Of a DNA stretch of 64,000 nucleotides, positions 1 to 11,616 are shown piece after piece. This DNA is from Eimeria necatrix (taxonomy: Eukaryota; Apicomplexa; Conoidasida; Eucoccidiorida; Eimeriidae), in the NCBI RefSeq assembly GCF_000499385.1, contig NW_013655219.1:122399-186398 (forward strand). The letters are read 5' to 3'. Under the pieces are notes generated by a model, which ran no database searches, had not been told where the DNA came from, and saw nothing but the letters and a program-made list of their open reading frames with translations. The first letter of the stretch is position 1; the number at the start of each line of letters is the position of its first letter. A program made the position numbers and the translations under genes.

Positions 1-658
1 GGCAGTTGCTGACGCCGCACAATGCAGTGTTAACATCTAGAAACTTACGGGAAGAAATAGCAAAAGAGTCGTCGACACAAATGGTGACAGTGCCTGGAGT
101 AACCGCAACGCGCAGCAGGCGCAGAGGCACACAACAAAACAAGGGGGCAGTGCGGAGCTGCAGATGCAAGGGTTATTCTGGGCAGCCACTACGGAATGGG
201 TATACCATTGGCTTCTACTGCAGTTTGGCAGAGGAAGCGTTCTAAGAATGAGGAAGCGATCTAAGAATGACTGTAGCGAAGATTGTAATGCGTCAGAAAG
301 TTCAAAGCGCAGGGCCCCGTGAGCAAAGCGCGGTGGAATTTAAGAAATAGCTATGCCTTTTCAATAAAAGTGAAACTTACATTGGGAGGAGGAATACCAG
401 CCTAAAACGGATAGCGCCGCAGCCTCTGCGAGTACTGCCTCTGGCTCAGTACTGTAGGTGGACTGTAGTGCACAGCACCTACTGCTGCGACTACGTTGCT
501 ACCTGCCACCTCGAGTAGGGGCCCTTGATAACCGTCCACCTTCGGCGCATTTCCTTGAAACAGTAGTCCAAATATCACGAAATACAGTTATTTATAGTTT
601 TTTTCAAAATCTGTTCTTCTGAAAATCCACCCCACTCGGAGTTCTCGCCTCCTAGGCT
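1..658. other. Flank of retroelement, no gene recognised
   Basis: I see no convincing coding sequence here. A short plus-strand open frame (6-245) has no family I recognise. The stretch ends where the leftmost LTR copy begins at 659 and may hold further decayed element sequence. Confidence 0.4.
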
Positions 659-1083
659 GTAGTGCGCAGACACTACAATGGGGCTTGCTGGTGACCTATA
701 GAGGATAGCTAACTGATGATCTATAGGCGGTTAAGAGGTTGAGACGCGGATTGAGCGCTGTAACCTCTTACTAGTGAAATACGAATGCAATTAATTAACA
801 AATTAACATGTATAGACTAGAAATGCCTGCGAATGCTCTAAGAATGGGGCTGCCGACAACGCCGGCACAGGTGCGCGTCACATCCTCACCGGACCAGCAC
901 AGCAGGAACAGGAAGAAATTACTTTCATGAAAATATGGTTTGAGAACTTGAAACAAAACGGTCTGTTAAATGCATTTGCAGACGTTACGCGACCGATGCG
1001 TCGGTAGTAAAGAATATTTCTCAGAACTCCCGAGTTGTGGGCAGTGCAGCATCGTAAACGCTGCAGAGAACGCAGTGTACTAG
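659..1083 (-). repeat. LTR copy A (minus orientation)
   Basis: The reverse complement of this stretch aligns along its whole length with 2214-2640, with scattered substitutions and small indels. Read in LTR orientation it ends with the same terminal block (TGTAGTG, short spacer, CACTACA; plus positions 659-678). Its orientation agrees with the minus-strand gag-pol remnants, so it is the best candidate for their 3' LTR. Confidence 0.75.
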
Positions 1084-1089
1084 ATAGGC

Positions 1090-1311
1090 CCTGTGGGGAG
1101 GAGGCCTGCACCGGTGCCGGCGCTATCGCCAGCCCCAATATCCAGGTATTTACAGGCACGTCTAGTGTATACATGCTAATTCGCCGACAAATTGCCTAAC
1201 TTCGATCCTGGTAAGAGGGTCCTGTCCTCGTTCAGTGTTTTGACCTCTTGTACGTCACCAGCTAGCTATCTTCTATAGGTCACCAGCAAGCCCTATTGTA
1301 GTGCCTGTACA
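1090..1311 (+). repeat. LTR fragment B (plus orientation, 5'-truncated)
   Basis: Matches the 3' half of LTR copy C, including the shared block ACCAGCAAGCCC before TGTAGTGCCTG, but is more diverged and lacks the first half. It lies head-to-head against copy A, giving an inverted LTR junction near 1085. Confidence 0.6.
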
Positions 1312-1963
1312 GCGAAGGTGAAGTTGCGGACGGCAGGCTGCGTCGTCTGGGTCGTCGCGAACGAATTCCGGCGAGCTCCCTGCAGTTGGCAGGCCGACCA
1401 CGAGTGCGAGGAGCGGCGCGCGCCTGTGCTACTGCAAGCATCAGGGGTGTCGGTGGTGTGTCCTGCCAGCAGGTTTTAGGAGGTTTTAGAAGACTGGGAC
1501 GGCGAGACAAGGCATCAGCCACTTGATTGCGCGCTCCTTCAGCATAGGTGATGTGCAAATCCGGGAACTCGGCCAGGAAGTCTAACCAGTGGGCGATGCG
1601 TCCGCGCAGAGGCTTCGATGCTTAGAGTCGTTGGAGATGGGTGAGAGCTTGATGATCAGTCTAGGCCGTTACCTTGGAAAAACGGAGCAAGTGTGACCAC
1701 GTGTCCAGGGCTGTGACCAATGCCAAGAGTTCCTGATCGTAGATCGAGTATCTCTGTTGTGTGGGGTTCATGACTTGTCTGACGAAGCTGATGGGCTTGC
1801 CGTCCTGTTCTGGAACTGCTCCGATCGCATAACCAGGGGCGTCCGTGTATAACTCGAAGAGTTTCGTGGTGTCAGGGACTTGTAGTGTAGTGAAGTCGAT
1901 TAAGCGCTGTTTGAGCTGCCGCACCGCTGTAGATAGACATCTACAAAGGTTGTAGATAGACAT
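1280..1963 (-). pseudogene. RNase H / RT C-terminal remnant of the retroelement
   Basis: Two minus-strand frames carry RNase H hallmarks. One (1963-1661) reads ELYTDAPGYAIGAV, then QRYSIYDQELLALVTAL, matching the Ty3/gypsy RNase H core of DAS-type acidic residue, YS..E.ELLA and W.HLL. The second (1558-1280) has the C-terminal signature HITYAEGARNQVADALSRRP. They are separated by a frame change near 1560-1660, so the coding sequence is broken. No integrase HHCC or DDE region follows. Confidence 0.85.
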
Positions 1964-1968
1964 CTACA
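1928..1968. repeat. Tandem 18-bp palindrome at a retroelement breakpoint
   Basis: The near-palindrome TGTAGATAGACATCTACA occurs at 1928-1945 and is repeated exactly at 1951-1968, spaced by five bases. It sits where minus-strand RNase H sequence switches to plus-strand RT sequence, so it marks the inversion or insertion junction. Confidence 0.8.
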
Positions 1969-1979
1969 ACCTTTATTAG

Positions 1980-2213
1980 GACAGGGCGTTATGGCTTACC
2001 TAGATGATGTCCTTATCTATAGTCCCGTTCTTTCCGGGCGTGTCTGTGTTAGCCTGGAACGTAGCTGGAGCACCCTTAACGCCAAAGGGCATTACTCGGT
2101 ACTTGAAGAGCCCGAGAACGGAACGGAAAGCCGTCTTTCAACGGTCTTCCTTAGCCATACGTATTTAATGGAATCCTGCTGCAAGGTCCAAAGTGGAAAT
2201 ACTTGGCGCCTCC
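1980..2213 (+). pseudogene. Inverted RT palm fragment (YLDD box)
   Basis: The plus frame reads AYLDDVLIYSP, the catalytic YxDD region of Ty3/gypsy reverse transcriptase. A shifted frame further on (about 2183-2205) reads SKVEILG, resembling the thumb motif KVxFLGH, so at least one frameshift has occurred. Its orientation is opposite to all neighbouring gag-pol pieces, and it runs directly into LTR copy C. Confidence 0.75.
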
Positions 2214-2640
2214 TGTAGTACACTGCGTTCTCTCCAGCGTTTACAATGTTGCGCAACCCTCGAGTCTGGTCTTCAATGAAATCTTCTCTCCTACCGACGC
2301 ATCGGTCGCGTATCGTCTACCAATTTATTAAAAAGACCATTTTATATCAAATTCTCAAAATCATATTTCATAAAAGTCCTTTCTTCTTGTTTTTGCTTTG
2401 CTGGTGCGGTGAGAATGTGACGCGCACCTGTGCCGGCGTTGTCAGCAGCCCCAATCTTAGAGCATTCGCAGGCCTTTCTAGTCCATACATGTTAATTTTT
2501 AAACAAATTGCATTTCGATTTCACCAGTAAGAGGTTACAGCGCTCAATCGGGGTCTCAACCTCTTAACCGCTTATAAGTCATCAGTTAGCTATCCTCTAT
2601 AGGCCACCAGCAAGCCCCATTGTAGTGCCTGCACACTACA
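2214..2640 (+). repeat. LTR copy C (most complete, about 427 bp)
   Basis: Starts TGTAGTACACTGCG and ends CACTACA, giving the TG...CA termini expected of an LTR. It matches copy A in inverted orientation over its whole length and copy B in direct orientation over the 3' half. No target-site duplication could be identified by eye. Confidence 0.7.
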
Positions 2641-2714
2641 CCTCCCAGCAGCTCCAGAATGGTTTGAATGGGAGGTAGTGGAAAATCAGGGGTTATTGTA
2701 AGGGCATTCAGAGC

Positions 2715-3117
2715 CTAGTAATTAACAACCATACGCATCTTACGCTCCCCGGAGACATCATCATGTTTGTCTACCATGACCGTAGGAGAGCAAATAGGCG
2801 AATGGGCTTGCCCGATCCAACCATTGCTCGATAATTTAGCTATCTCCTGTTTGTGGATTGTGAGCTGATCTGGGGTCATTCGGTATATCACAGATTTCGC
2901 TGGAAGTTTTCCAGGCACCACTAGGATATGGTGATCATGAGGGCGGTAATCCTTTAGGTAAGTTATCAAAAAAGACCGCTCGATACTCCTGCAACACCTG
3001 GATAATCTCGAATGGAATAGCCTGCGCCTCTGTCGAATTTGTCCATTCGCCGAACAGAGTGTGCTCGAGTTTTGCCATAGGCCAGGGCGACTCCTCTTCA
3101 CCCACCGCTGGCTTCAA
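2715..3117 (-). pseudogene. RT N-terminal remnant
   Basis: One frame (3117-2935) reads EIIQVLQEYRAVFFDNLPKG, the segment preceding the Ty3/gypsy RT fingers. After a frameshift near 2940 the next frame reads HHILVVPGKLP, YRMTPDQL, NGWIGQAHSPICSP and RMVVNY, which match H.I...PG..P, YRM.P.EL, GWI..S.SP..SP and RM.VDY. It stops abruptly at 2715 next to LTR copy C; the palm domain that should follow is missing on this strand. Confidence 0.85.
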
Positions 3118-3358
3118 GGCGGTGGAGGCAAAAGGACTATCCTAGCCGGAGGATGTGGGCTGATTCCCAATTAAGGCGCAGCAAAGCGCGCCTTGCCATT
3201 CATCCGAGAACCTTAGGGGCACCGCCGAACCGGCTTCGGGCAAAGCCAGTAGGAGATGCAAACCGTGCAATGGTGCTCTCAGACTCTTTGTGTCAGCCGC
3301 CGCCTGACGAACGAGTGACGTTATCCGTGCCTTCGCCTTAGTCTTCGCATGGATATTC

Positions 3359-4211
3359 CTACGCCAGCCAACTTTTAGGTGGCTGGCATGGGAATATAGC
3401 TGCCTCCTCGGCTGACATACCCGCCACTTGTTTGGCCAATACCTCATATGCTTGCTCTGCCGGGGTCCTTGGGTGGACTACGGTGGGATTGTCACCTTGC
3501 AGCTTTGCTTCACCAGTCCTAACGACCGGTAACTCGTAACACTGGCCATTCACATAGGTTCGGAGCTTTTCAGACAGGAAATGCCAGGCCAACGTATATT
3601 CCGTCAGCCAATCCAAACCGAAGACCAAGCCATAGGGAACGGGTCCCACTTAAGTCCCCGGAAAAGCGTGCATGCCCGCACCAGATTGTCAATCCCGTCA
3701 CAACCGGATCAATGCGTAATTATTCACCTGTAGCTTCGGTGAGCCTATGCTCTTCTGGAAGTCTCCGCACCTTGAGCTGCAGTCGTTCAACTGTTTTGGG
3801 ACTAATGAAACTTCTCGAAGCCCCAGTCTCCAAGAGAGCCTCACATGGACTCCCTGCTAGCTCGTTGCGAAGCACCGCCATCGCAGCCACATAGCACAAT
3901 GCTCCCCCCGTGTCTTGAGGCTCTTTCGCGCAAGTTTCCTGCCACCAGTGTGGCGCAAGCTCTGTTGCGTCTGATCTGTAGCCGTCTTCTGTTGCCTCTG
4001 CAGACTTCCTGCTGCTAGCCATCGTCGCGCCGGGAGCCTCTTTACACGGGATCGACGCTGACCCAGACTCCAACTGCGTTTTCCAAAGAGGCTGAGTCCC
4101 TTCCGCGTGCCCATCGCTCGTATTAGTTCCTTCCGCAGTGTTGCGGAGTTGGTTTCCCCACTCAAGGGAGACTGGAATGGCACTGGGGCCTGTCGCTACC
4201 GCACACATCAT
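3359..4211 (-). pseudogene. Retropepsin-like protease remnant
   Basis: The frame at 4211-3720 contains LLETGASRSFIS, aligning with the retropepsin LLDTGAxxxFIS active-site loop. The catalytic Asp position reads Glu, so the enzyme as written should be inactive. A second frame (3649-3359) has GLVFGLDWL, matching the protease C-terminal G.DWL block. The frames are not contiguous. Confidence 0.75.
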
Positions 4212-4398
4212 TCCACCCCCTTGCCATGGCTACGTGGCCTAGAGCGCTCGTCTCCGACCATGCCTAGGCCCCCTTGTTTAATCGTTCCGTCTTCTCGTTG
4301 CTACAACATGTGGGCTGCATACTGCTCTTCTCCTCCGGCTCGCTCCGGCCTCGTTCGTACGTAGGACAGTCCCTAGCAGAGTGCCCCACATCGCGACA

Positions 4399-5286
4399 CT
4401 AATTGCGTATTTCCCTTAGACGTTTGGTACGTTGTCCGTTGATAGGGCAGACACGTGTCGGATGTCCGCGACCCTGACACTCATAGCAGTTTGCGTGGGT
4501 TCCCCCAGGGCGATATTCGATTTCCTGGCGCCGACGGGGTCCATCAGCTTGGATTGCAGCCCTGATGGCTCGACTGGTCCTTTCTCGGAGCTCCAGCACG
4601 CTCTGCTTGGGCTCGTAGAGGCGTGCTGCGGCTGTCGCCGCTTGTCCCCACGACCGATACTTCACCTGCCCGTTATTGGTGATTAGAAGATGGAGGGCCG
4701 TCTTTAGCCCGGTGCAGTAGTAGTCAGCGAGTTCATCAGGGGCGACACCCAAACCACTCTCCTCTACAGCCGCAGACCGGTCCGTGTGTGCCTTCGGGTT
4801 ACCATTCCACCGCGCATTAGCCAACTCAGTCAACAATTGACTCTGCGACATTGTTTTGTCGAAGCGCTCCAAAAGCCTGCGCTGTACTGTTGCCCAGTCG
4901 CTAGGATCGATAGTTCGCCGTAGATACATCCAATACGTTAGAGCCGGGCCCACAAGGTGGTCAATACGTGCGTTTCCCCACTCGCGCGGCACCAATCCCA
5001 TCTGGGTATACCGGCGCTGGATGCGCAGCAAAAAGGCCTGCATAGTGCTGCCGTATTCTGGTAGTATGGGAAACGTTACCCCCGTTTTCCCGGTCCTGTC
5101 TATAACAGTTCCTATCACACTCATAGCGGACTGGAACTGGTATCACGTGACGAATGGACTGTACCCTGGAATAACATTGGTCATAGGTATCACCTGTGGG
5201 GGCGCCTCCTTATGACCATGCGGCCGCTCTGCCACGGTGGGCTTCGGAGCAGCATGACGATGATGGGCCGGTGTCCCGCTCGGCAT
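4399..5286 (-). pseudogene. Gag remnant with CCHC zinc knuckle
   Basis: From an ATG at 5286 the frame is open except for one in-frame TGA at 5145-5143, then continues to 4399. The middle part resembles the retrotransposon gag core (RIDHLVGPALTYW, LLERFDKTMSQSQLL). The C-terminus has CYECQGRGHPTRVC, an exact CX2CX4HX4C zinc knuckle. Without the stop the protein would be about 295 residues. Confidence 0.85.
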
Positions 5287-7524
5287 TTTGCTTGCTGATA
5301 TCGTAGAAGTCTCCTGCTATGTGGGGCCGATAACGCGTCCGTTGCGGAGATGCATCCCTTATCGAGCGAAGATATCTAGGTGTGAATCATTGAAACATAG
5401 TATTTCTACTCCCAAGTCCGGAAAGAACAAAGATTTCATTCCCGGAACACTGGTTGTGCCGTACAAAGCCATCTTCGTCTATAGCAACAGAGCGGTAGAC
5501 TTCAGTGCACGCAAAAAATACATTTTGAATCTGTAAAAGCACCAGAAAACGCGTATGCTAATCGACTGCAACGCAACAGTTAAAGGCTCAGGAGCTCTTT
5601 TGCATTAGCGTGACAACTGCTCAGTTGAAGCACAACCCGCTTACTCTGACGAACACTTCGTGTGCTCTAATGTTCTGACATTCTACTCCACAAACCTGAA
5701 GGTCGCTTGCTGGTCTGTTCATTAGAAGACGTGCACAATTGAATTTTTACCTACCCATGTGCAGCTGCGCCCTTTTCTTACTGAAAAAGGAACTGGTGGG
5801 CGAGTCCGTTTGTGTTGCGAGTTGGTTTTTGCCACTGGAAATAAACAGGATGAAGGTGCGGAATCACTGCCACTTTGTACACTACTAAAGGGAAGTCCAG
5901 AAACATTGCATTTGTTTGACTACCCAGGGCAGCCGCTAAAGTTATTTTGTTCCTCCGGGAATCCCCAGCCAGTTGGAAAGAATCTGTCTCCCTGAAGAAA
6001 CCAAATCTTTGGGGGATAGTTGTATGCCTGGTAAAGCCGTGGATTCCTCGCAGTGGACATTTTCGCAGACTGGTTATCTGCGAGAGAGCCATACTTTGCG
6101 GCTCTTGTGCTAGGTGAATTTCCAAATATTGTTTGTCTAAGCAAGACGAACATTTCCCCACATCACGTAAAACGATGCCATCTGCAAAAAAGTGGAACAA
6201 CTGATTTGTTGTTTTATTCTATGAAAAACGCTGGAATCGGGGTTTTCGCTCCCGGCTATGGCACTGGCCCAGAGCTCCACAGTGTGTACGGCGAAGGTTT
6301 TTTGCACTTTTTTCAAATATGGGCCAATGCCAAACAGCTAAAACCATAATAAGTCTCGCATGCATACTACATACTAAACCCCAAAACAGCACCTGGTGTG
6401 AAGGAGCCTTTTGTTGTGTGTACCTATCGCCAGTGACATTGCCAGCCCTTGTGTGTGTTATACGGAGGAATAATAGATCTGGCGCATAGAAGTGAGCCAA
6501 TGCTGAGCAGTGCGTGAACCGCCGATATTGATATGCTGGGTATCGGCGTTGACTTAGTTCTCGTGCGGAGCAGCGTTGTTGCAAGCGTAAGAACTTCTGC
6601 TGCTCCGCTGCTCCATTGCCCTACGTTCTTCCCAAACTTTACCGTGCTGGACACAGTGGTCTCTAGAGCCTCATCAAGGCTTTCGCTATAGCCTTTGCAC
6701 TGCACTTGACGCCATGAATCCCCCTCATCGTGCTTGTTTCTACAGAATACGGCAACTTTTCGAGTCTACTCGCTGTGTGCCCCAATCGATGGCACGGGCG
6801 AAAGCTCTTCCGGACCTATAATGGAGCAGCAAGGAATAGTAAATGCCAGAGTTGAGTTGACCGCATGCCACAGCGTTGAATATGCAGGTCTGTACTTTCA
6901 AATGAGTTGAACAGAGTTTCACGAAAGGTACTAGCTCGAAGCGACGGCCTGCAGAGTTAGCTCTCCGCTCCTCACGTACGAACCGGAGGCTAAACCTCCC
7001 ACAAATGAAGTAACAGGTGATTTGATTTGAACTTACTCCCGAATGAAAATTGTGAGCTTAATATCTAAACTGAAATGAGGGCAGCAGCCCCGTCTAAAGA
7101 CTACCGCTGCCGCCGCATGCAGAGCGCAACCCCCTCGGCTGTGATGGAGATTCGGATATCTGTAGGTTGTCTCATTCGTTTTTTCTTGTTGTATTCAGCA
7201 GGAAATGCGACTAGAATAAAACAGACACATTGAGTTTCTCAGCAGTGGAGGTAACGGCGGCAGCAGCAGCAGCAGCAGCGGAACTGCCTGTACAGGTGGC
7301 TTTTGAAAGTTGGCCGTCTCTTCCGGCGGCTCACGTGTGTTCTCTTTGCTTTCTTTGTTTAACATTTACCACAAGCTCTCAGTTGACAGGCCGCAGCGAC
7401 GAGGCCCACAACAGACCCCTGCTTGGGGAAACGCTGCAGTTGTAGTCTGCGCAGACGGCGTGGCATACAGCAGAAGTAGCGGCAGCAGCCGAAGCAGCAG
7501 TAACGGCAATAACACCGACAGAAG
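5287..7524. other. Feature-poor intergenic stretch
   Basis: Several unremarkable open frames of 60-140 codons occur on both strands, but none shows a motif, splice-consistent homology or compositional bias that I can support. The last 300 bases contain short GGCAGCAGCAG and CAGTAG tracts and form the 5' region of the proteasome gene. Confidence 0.4.
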
Positions 7525-9780
7525 ATGAGCTATGACAGAGCCATCACCGTCTTCTCCCCCGACGGGCACCTCCTGCAGGTCACACACACTCCATCCAATG
7601 TCTTGCACATTGTGTCGGCTGCATCAGTAACAACAAGAGAAGCACCAGCAACAGCGGTAGCATATGCATCTGATAGGCAAACTATGCTACTGTGGTAGCC
7701 GCACACCTGGAATCACCGAGAGTGGGCCTTAAGCTGTAGGGCTTATGATTGGGCTGTTTCTCCACAGGTGGAGTACGCCATCGAGGCCGTTAGGCGGGGC
7801 GGCTGCGTTGTGGGCGTGAGGGGAAAAGATGCGGTGGTGCTTGCGGTGGAGAGGAAGGCAGCAGCGAAACTGCAAGAGCCCAGGTGCCACTTAGTGTTTG
7901 CAGTGTGTGAATTCATCATGTTTGGAGGATGGCCCACTGTCCCCACGTTTCGTGATATTGAGGTCCCAGTGCATATGTTCGCCTGTTTAATTCAAGATTT
8001 TGGCTGCTTGCAGGACTAGCCGCAAATTGCTTTTGCTTGACGACGGCCTGTGCTGCGCCTTTGCGGGACTACATGCGGACGCGCGGGTGTTGATAGCGAA
8101 GGCGCAGCTGGAGGGTCAGAGCTACCGGCTCAACAATGACACACCACCTACAGCAGACTATATGGCCAGATACATTGCACAAGTGCAGCAGGTAAGTGCT
8201 GCGACGATAGATTTTGTGGTTTTAAGTGCTGCTGGTGATAATCCAATTATTGTCACAGTTGCTGTTGCACATGCCATTGCATTAGATGCAGATACTGCTT
8301 TTTCAGCAGCAGCATATGTGATCCTTTCCGGTTTTTGGTGCTTCGCTGCCGTTTGTCTTTCGCCGTCGCTCTCTCCCCAAGTTGCTTGGTTGTCTCTTCC
8401 TGTCTGTCACGTTACAACACTTGTTCTCTCTTCCTGTCTGTCACGTTACAACACTTTGTGCCTGCCCTCTACTTTGTGCACTCATTTTGCTAACGCTGAT
8501 GCTGCGAAAGGGGCCAGACTCATTCGGTTAACGCTTGTCTTTACATTGTGTGTGTCTTTCTGTGCCCATGGTTGCTCTTCGTGTCAAATGTAGCTCGTGT
8601 CTGTTAGCAATTGCCAGAGTCTTCGTTGCACACGATTTTCCACATGATGCTCTTGAGTTGAATTTCTCAGAAATATACTCATAGAGGCGGTGTGCGGCCG
8701 TTTGGGTTATCTACGCTGCTAGCTGGAGTGGACGGGGAGGGCAAGGTGGCTCTCTACCAAACTGAGCCCTCGGGCATATTTGCGCGATGGAAGGCACAAG
8801 CCCTCGGCAGGAACTCAAAAGTTAGTTCGTAGCAACTCTCAACGCCATTACTTGTACTTGATGGACTTGTCTCAAGTCCACGTGTGGTGCTGCTATGGTC
8901 TAACTAGCCGTGCAGGTTGTAGTGCTGTCTCGCGGTGTGTTTGTTGTCTCCCGTTCACTCGTTTCCAGGTTTTCCCCGTAATTCTGTAGTGCCTGCGTGT
9001 TCCACCCGCGCTGCGGTCAGTTTTTCATATGGCATCCTGTGTACTTGCGTGCCTTTCTGATTCGTGCTTCCTTGTGTGCTCCTCCCAGTCTGCGCCTCTT
9101 TCATCTCTTCTTCCTGTGCTGGAGTTACTGAAGCAAGTGGCTATTCATGCAAAAAAGAGAGTCGCTGTACTACCCAAGTCTTCGCATTCATTTTGAACTT
9201 GGGTTCTCAGTTACGAATTTTGGAGCGGGCGTAGCCGCTAGCTAGTTTCGTGTACCAATGGACAGTAGGATTTCCATCTTGCTGTACATTGTACTTTTGC
9301 TGTAGGCGTCTACATCTTCCTGTCAAACTGTGTGTACATGTGTTTGTGCTTCCACTATTTGTCAATTTCAGACAGTGCAGGAGTACTTGGAGAAGAATTA
9401 CAAAGAAGACCTGAGCGAGGAGGAGGCTTTCTCTTTGGCGATAAGAGCCCTCACTGAAGTTGTGGAAGCCGGCAAGAAGAATGTAGAATGCGCAATTGTG
9501 CGCAAGCATGCAGTTGAGTTTCTTCCAGAAGAGAAAATCGCAGCAGAGGTGAGGGATACAGAAAAGTAGCGGAGCAGCAGCTGGCGAAGTAGCCGCTGTG
9601 GTGGCGATTGCAAACTGTGGCGGCCGCGACGGCGCAGCCCAGAAAAATGACCGCTTGCATTCGCATAACGGAGTTGCTCTGCAATAGTGGCTTACCTGCG
9701 TTCGGCGTGTGCCGTAGGTGGAGCGACTCGAGGCTCAGAAGAAGTCTGCAGAAGAGGAGGTCAAGCCCTCCGACAGCTAA
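7525..9780 (+). CDS. PSMA7: 20S proteasome alpha-7-type subunit (six exons)
   Basis: Encodes a structural alpha-ring subunit of the 20S core proteasome, which gates entry to the proteolytic chamber in cytosol and nucleus. Exons: 7525-7578, 7768-7883, 8014-8191, 8671-8820, 9372-9548 and 9718-9780, all with GT-AG borders and matching phases, giving 245 residues (human PSMA7 is 248). The N-terminus [18 protein letters not shown] plus VEYA is the alpha-subunit signature. Further matches are [64 protein letters not shown] and [13 protein letters not shown]. The C-terminal tail is acidic/Lys-rich ([11 protein letters not shown]). The ATG is fixed by family alignment. Alpha subunits lack the catalytic Thr, as here. 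Confidence 0.96.
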
Positions 9781-11616
9781 GACGTTGATCCCCCAAAACT
9801 CGTACCGTCAGTCTCCGAGGGTTTTTTGCAGCTTCTTGCGTCTCATGGAGATTCATTCTCTGCTTAGTTGCGCGTGTTACGTGCGTGCATGCATTCATAT
9901 ACGCATGCGTACGTGTGTTAATTTATGCATGCACGCATGTTTACACGCAGACACGCACACATGCGTGCATGCATACAAGCACGCACGCATGCGTGTATAG
10001 ATGTACACGTTGACACACATGAAAACTACTTATGCACACAAGAGGGTGCCCTACGATGCTTGTACTCTTTTTCTGCATGCTTACCGAAGGAGTTAGTCGA
10101 AGCCAAACAGTTAGCAATGGGGACGCCATACATCGTTCCCCGTTGTATGTACAGAGTGCAGGTGCGTGCACTTAGTGTACATACATAGCGTAAAACCAGG
10201 TGCAGCCTGGCGAATTCAGGTTGGCGATCACTGCCGGCCAAACGTAGAGGAAAGCGGTTACAAGTGACTCTGAGCAAAATATGCATTTATGTTACCCGCA
10301 TGCACGCATGCATATGCATGCGAATGCACGCATGCGTACATGCGGGTATACGCTCATCGGAGTACATCTGCACTTCTAGATGGACTGCGTCGAATGCATG
10401 CACAGATGCGGCAGGCTTTTATCTGTAAGCGCACGTTTTCAAGCAATACGAAAAGAGGAACTGAGCTAAGGGACAGCCACAAGAACAGGACGAAAAGGAA
10501 AGGGTTCCGATTCCAACGAATCATAAATCCTCGGCTGCCCCCCGCCGCGAAGTAGAACTGTAGAGAAAGTGCTACCAAGGATCCAGATATTGGGACTGTA
10601 GAGACGGTTGTGGCTCGCCACAGGATGCAGTTCGATGCTGTCCGCTGCACTGCGGGGAACGTGCGGAACGCGACAAAACAATGTCCTACAGTTGATGGGC
10701 GCCACTGCTGGCAACAGCGCGCGTGTTCAACGTACTTAGCGGAGGCAACGGGTGCGGCGAGAACCGCAAGTGCATACACACCCAAATATCATTCCTCGCC
10801 TCCTGAATGCGGTGAACACAGCAAGCCATCCATCCAGGTGGCACCCTTCCAGTCCCAGGAGTGTGCCTCCCTCTAATGGCCGCTTTTCTGCTGGTTTCCT
10901 CAGCCTCCCGCACTACCAATAAACTGCTATCATTGCGACCCTAAGCTCAAGTTATACGGGGACGCCGCGGAGAAAGATAAGCGTCGAAGTTCGGGGAACC
11001 CGGGCAACTCCCCATATCAAGCGAGGGGCAAAGCTGCTACATCCTCATAACCTACTGGGAAGCACTATGCTTTGCTAGTTTTGTCTGCAGTTGCAGCTTG
11101 CACACACATCCTACTGTGAAACGGCAAACAGAAAACTGTGCCCATGACGCAAAGAAAACCTAACGAGGTTCAGTTCTACCGTTGAGTCTGAAAACTTGAA
11201 AAAAAACGCTGCGCAGATATGGACTACGCGGCGTAAATACGTTGTCACTCAGCATGCGCCACAAAACTGATGTTACCCATCATGCAACCTCTGCTGAACG
11301 CCCAGATGCCCCGAAATGATGACAGGCCTTTTGTGCCCCCAAGGCACCTGATGTGGCCCTACAAAATCTCAAAGCGTGCTTCAGTGGCGGTCCCACGAAG
11401 GTCTGCAACATCGACTCGCCTTGAGAAAATCGTCATGGACACCGTGGGGTTCCTTGGAGCTTTAAATTCAAATGGTGTGTTGGCAGGCTCCATCCTCACC
11501 ACGGTGGGAAAACAGTTTGTCTAAATGTTATGTTGGCATTACTTGCGGCAGTCTGTTCATGTTACTTACGCTCCTCGTACTCTCTTTCGTTGCATTATTC
11601 GTCAATTGCTATTTTT
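9781..11616. other. Convergent intergenic region with GCATGC-type microsatellites
   Basis: This lies between the 3' ends of the proteasome gene and the hydrate dehydratase gene. Purine/pyrimidine-alternating, palindromic blocks of the ACGCATGCGT and GCATGCATGC type cluster at about 9880-10010 and 10286-10350. No gene is recognised in the rest. Confidence 0.5.
9880..10010. repeat. Imperfect (GCAT/ACGC) alternating microsatellite
   Basis: Repeated TGCATGC, ACGCATGCGT and CACGCA units, many self-complementary. A related shorter block lies at 10286-10350. Alternating purine-pyrimidine runs of this kind can adopt Z-DNA or cruciform structure; that is inference. Confidence 0.6.

Larger units (their letters stand above)
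659..5286 (-). mobile_element. Degenerate, rearranged Ty3/gypsy-type LTR retroelement
   Basis: Read on the minus strand, remnants occur in the order gag (5286-4399), aspartic protease (4211-3359), N-terminal reverse transcriptase (3117-2715) and RNase H (1963-1280), followed by an LTR copy (1083-659). This is the standard Ty3/gypsy order without a visible integrase. A plus-strand RT palm fragment (about 1980-2213) with its own LTR (2214-2640) interrupts the element, so a second copy was inserted or a segment inverted. Frameshifts, an internal stop in gag and a substituted protease residue show it is dead. No 5' LTR was found to the right of gag. Confidence 0.85.

Noticed and set aside
5778..6200. 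140-codon minus-strand frame
   Set aside because: No motif, no splice partner, and overlapped by equally good plus-strand frames.
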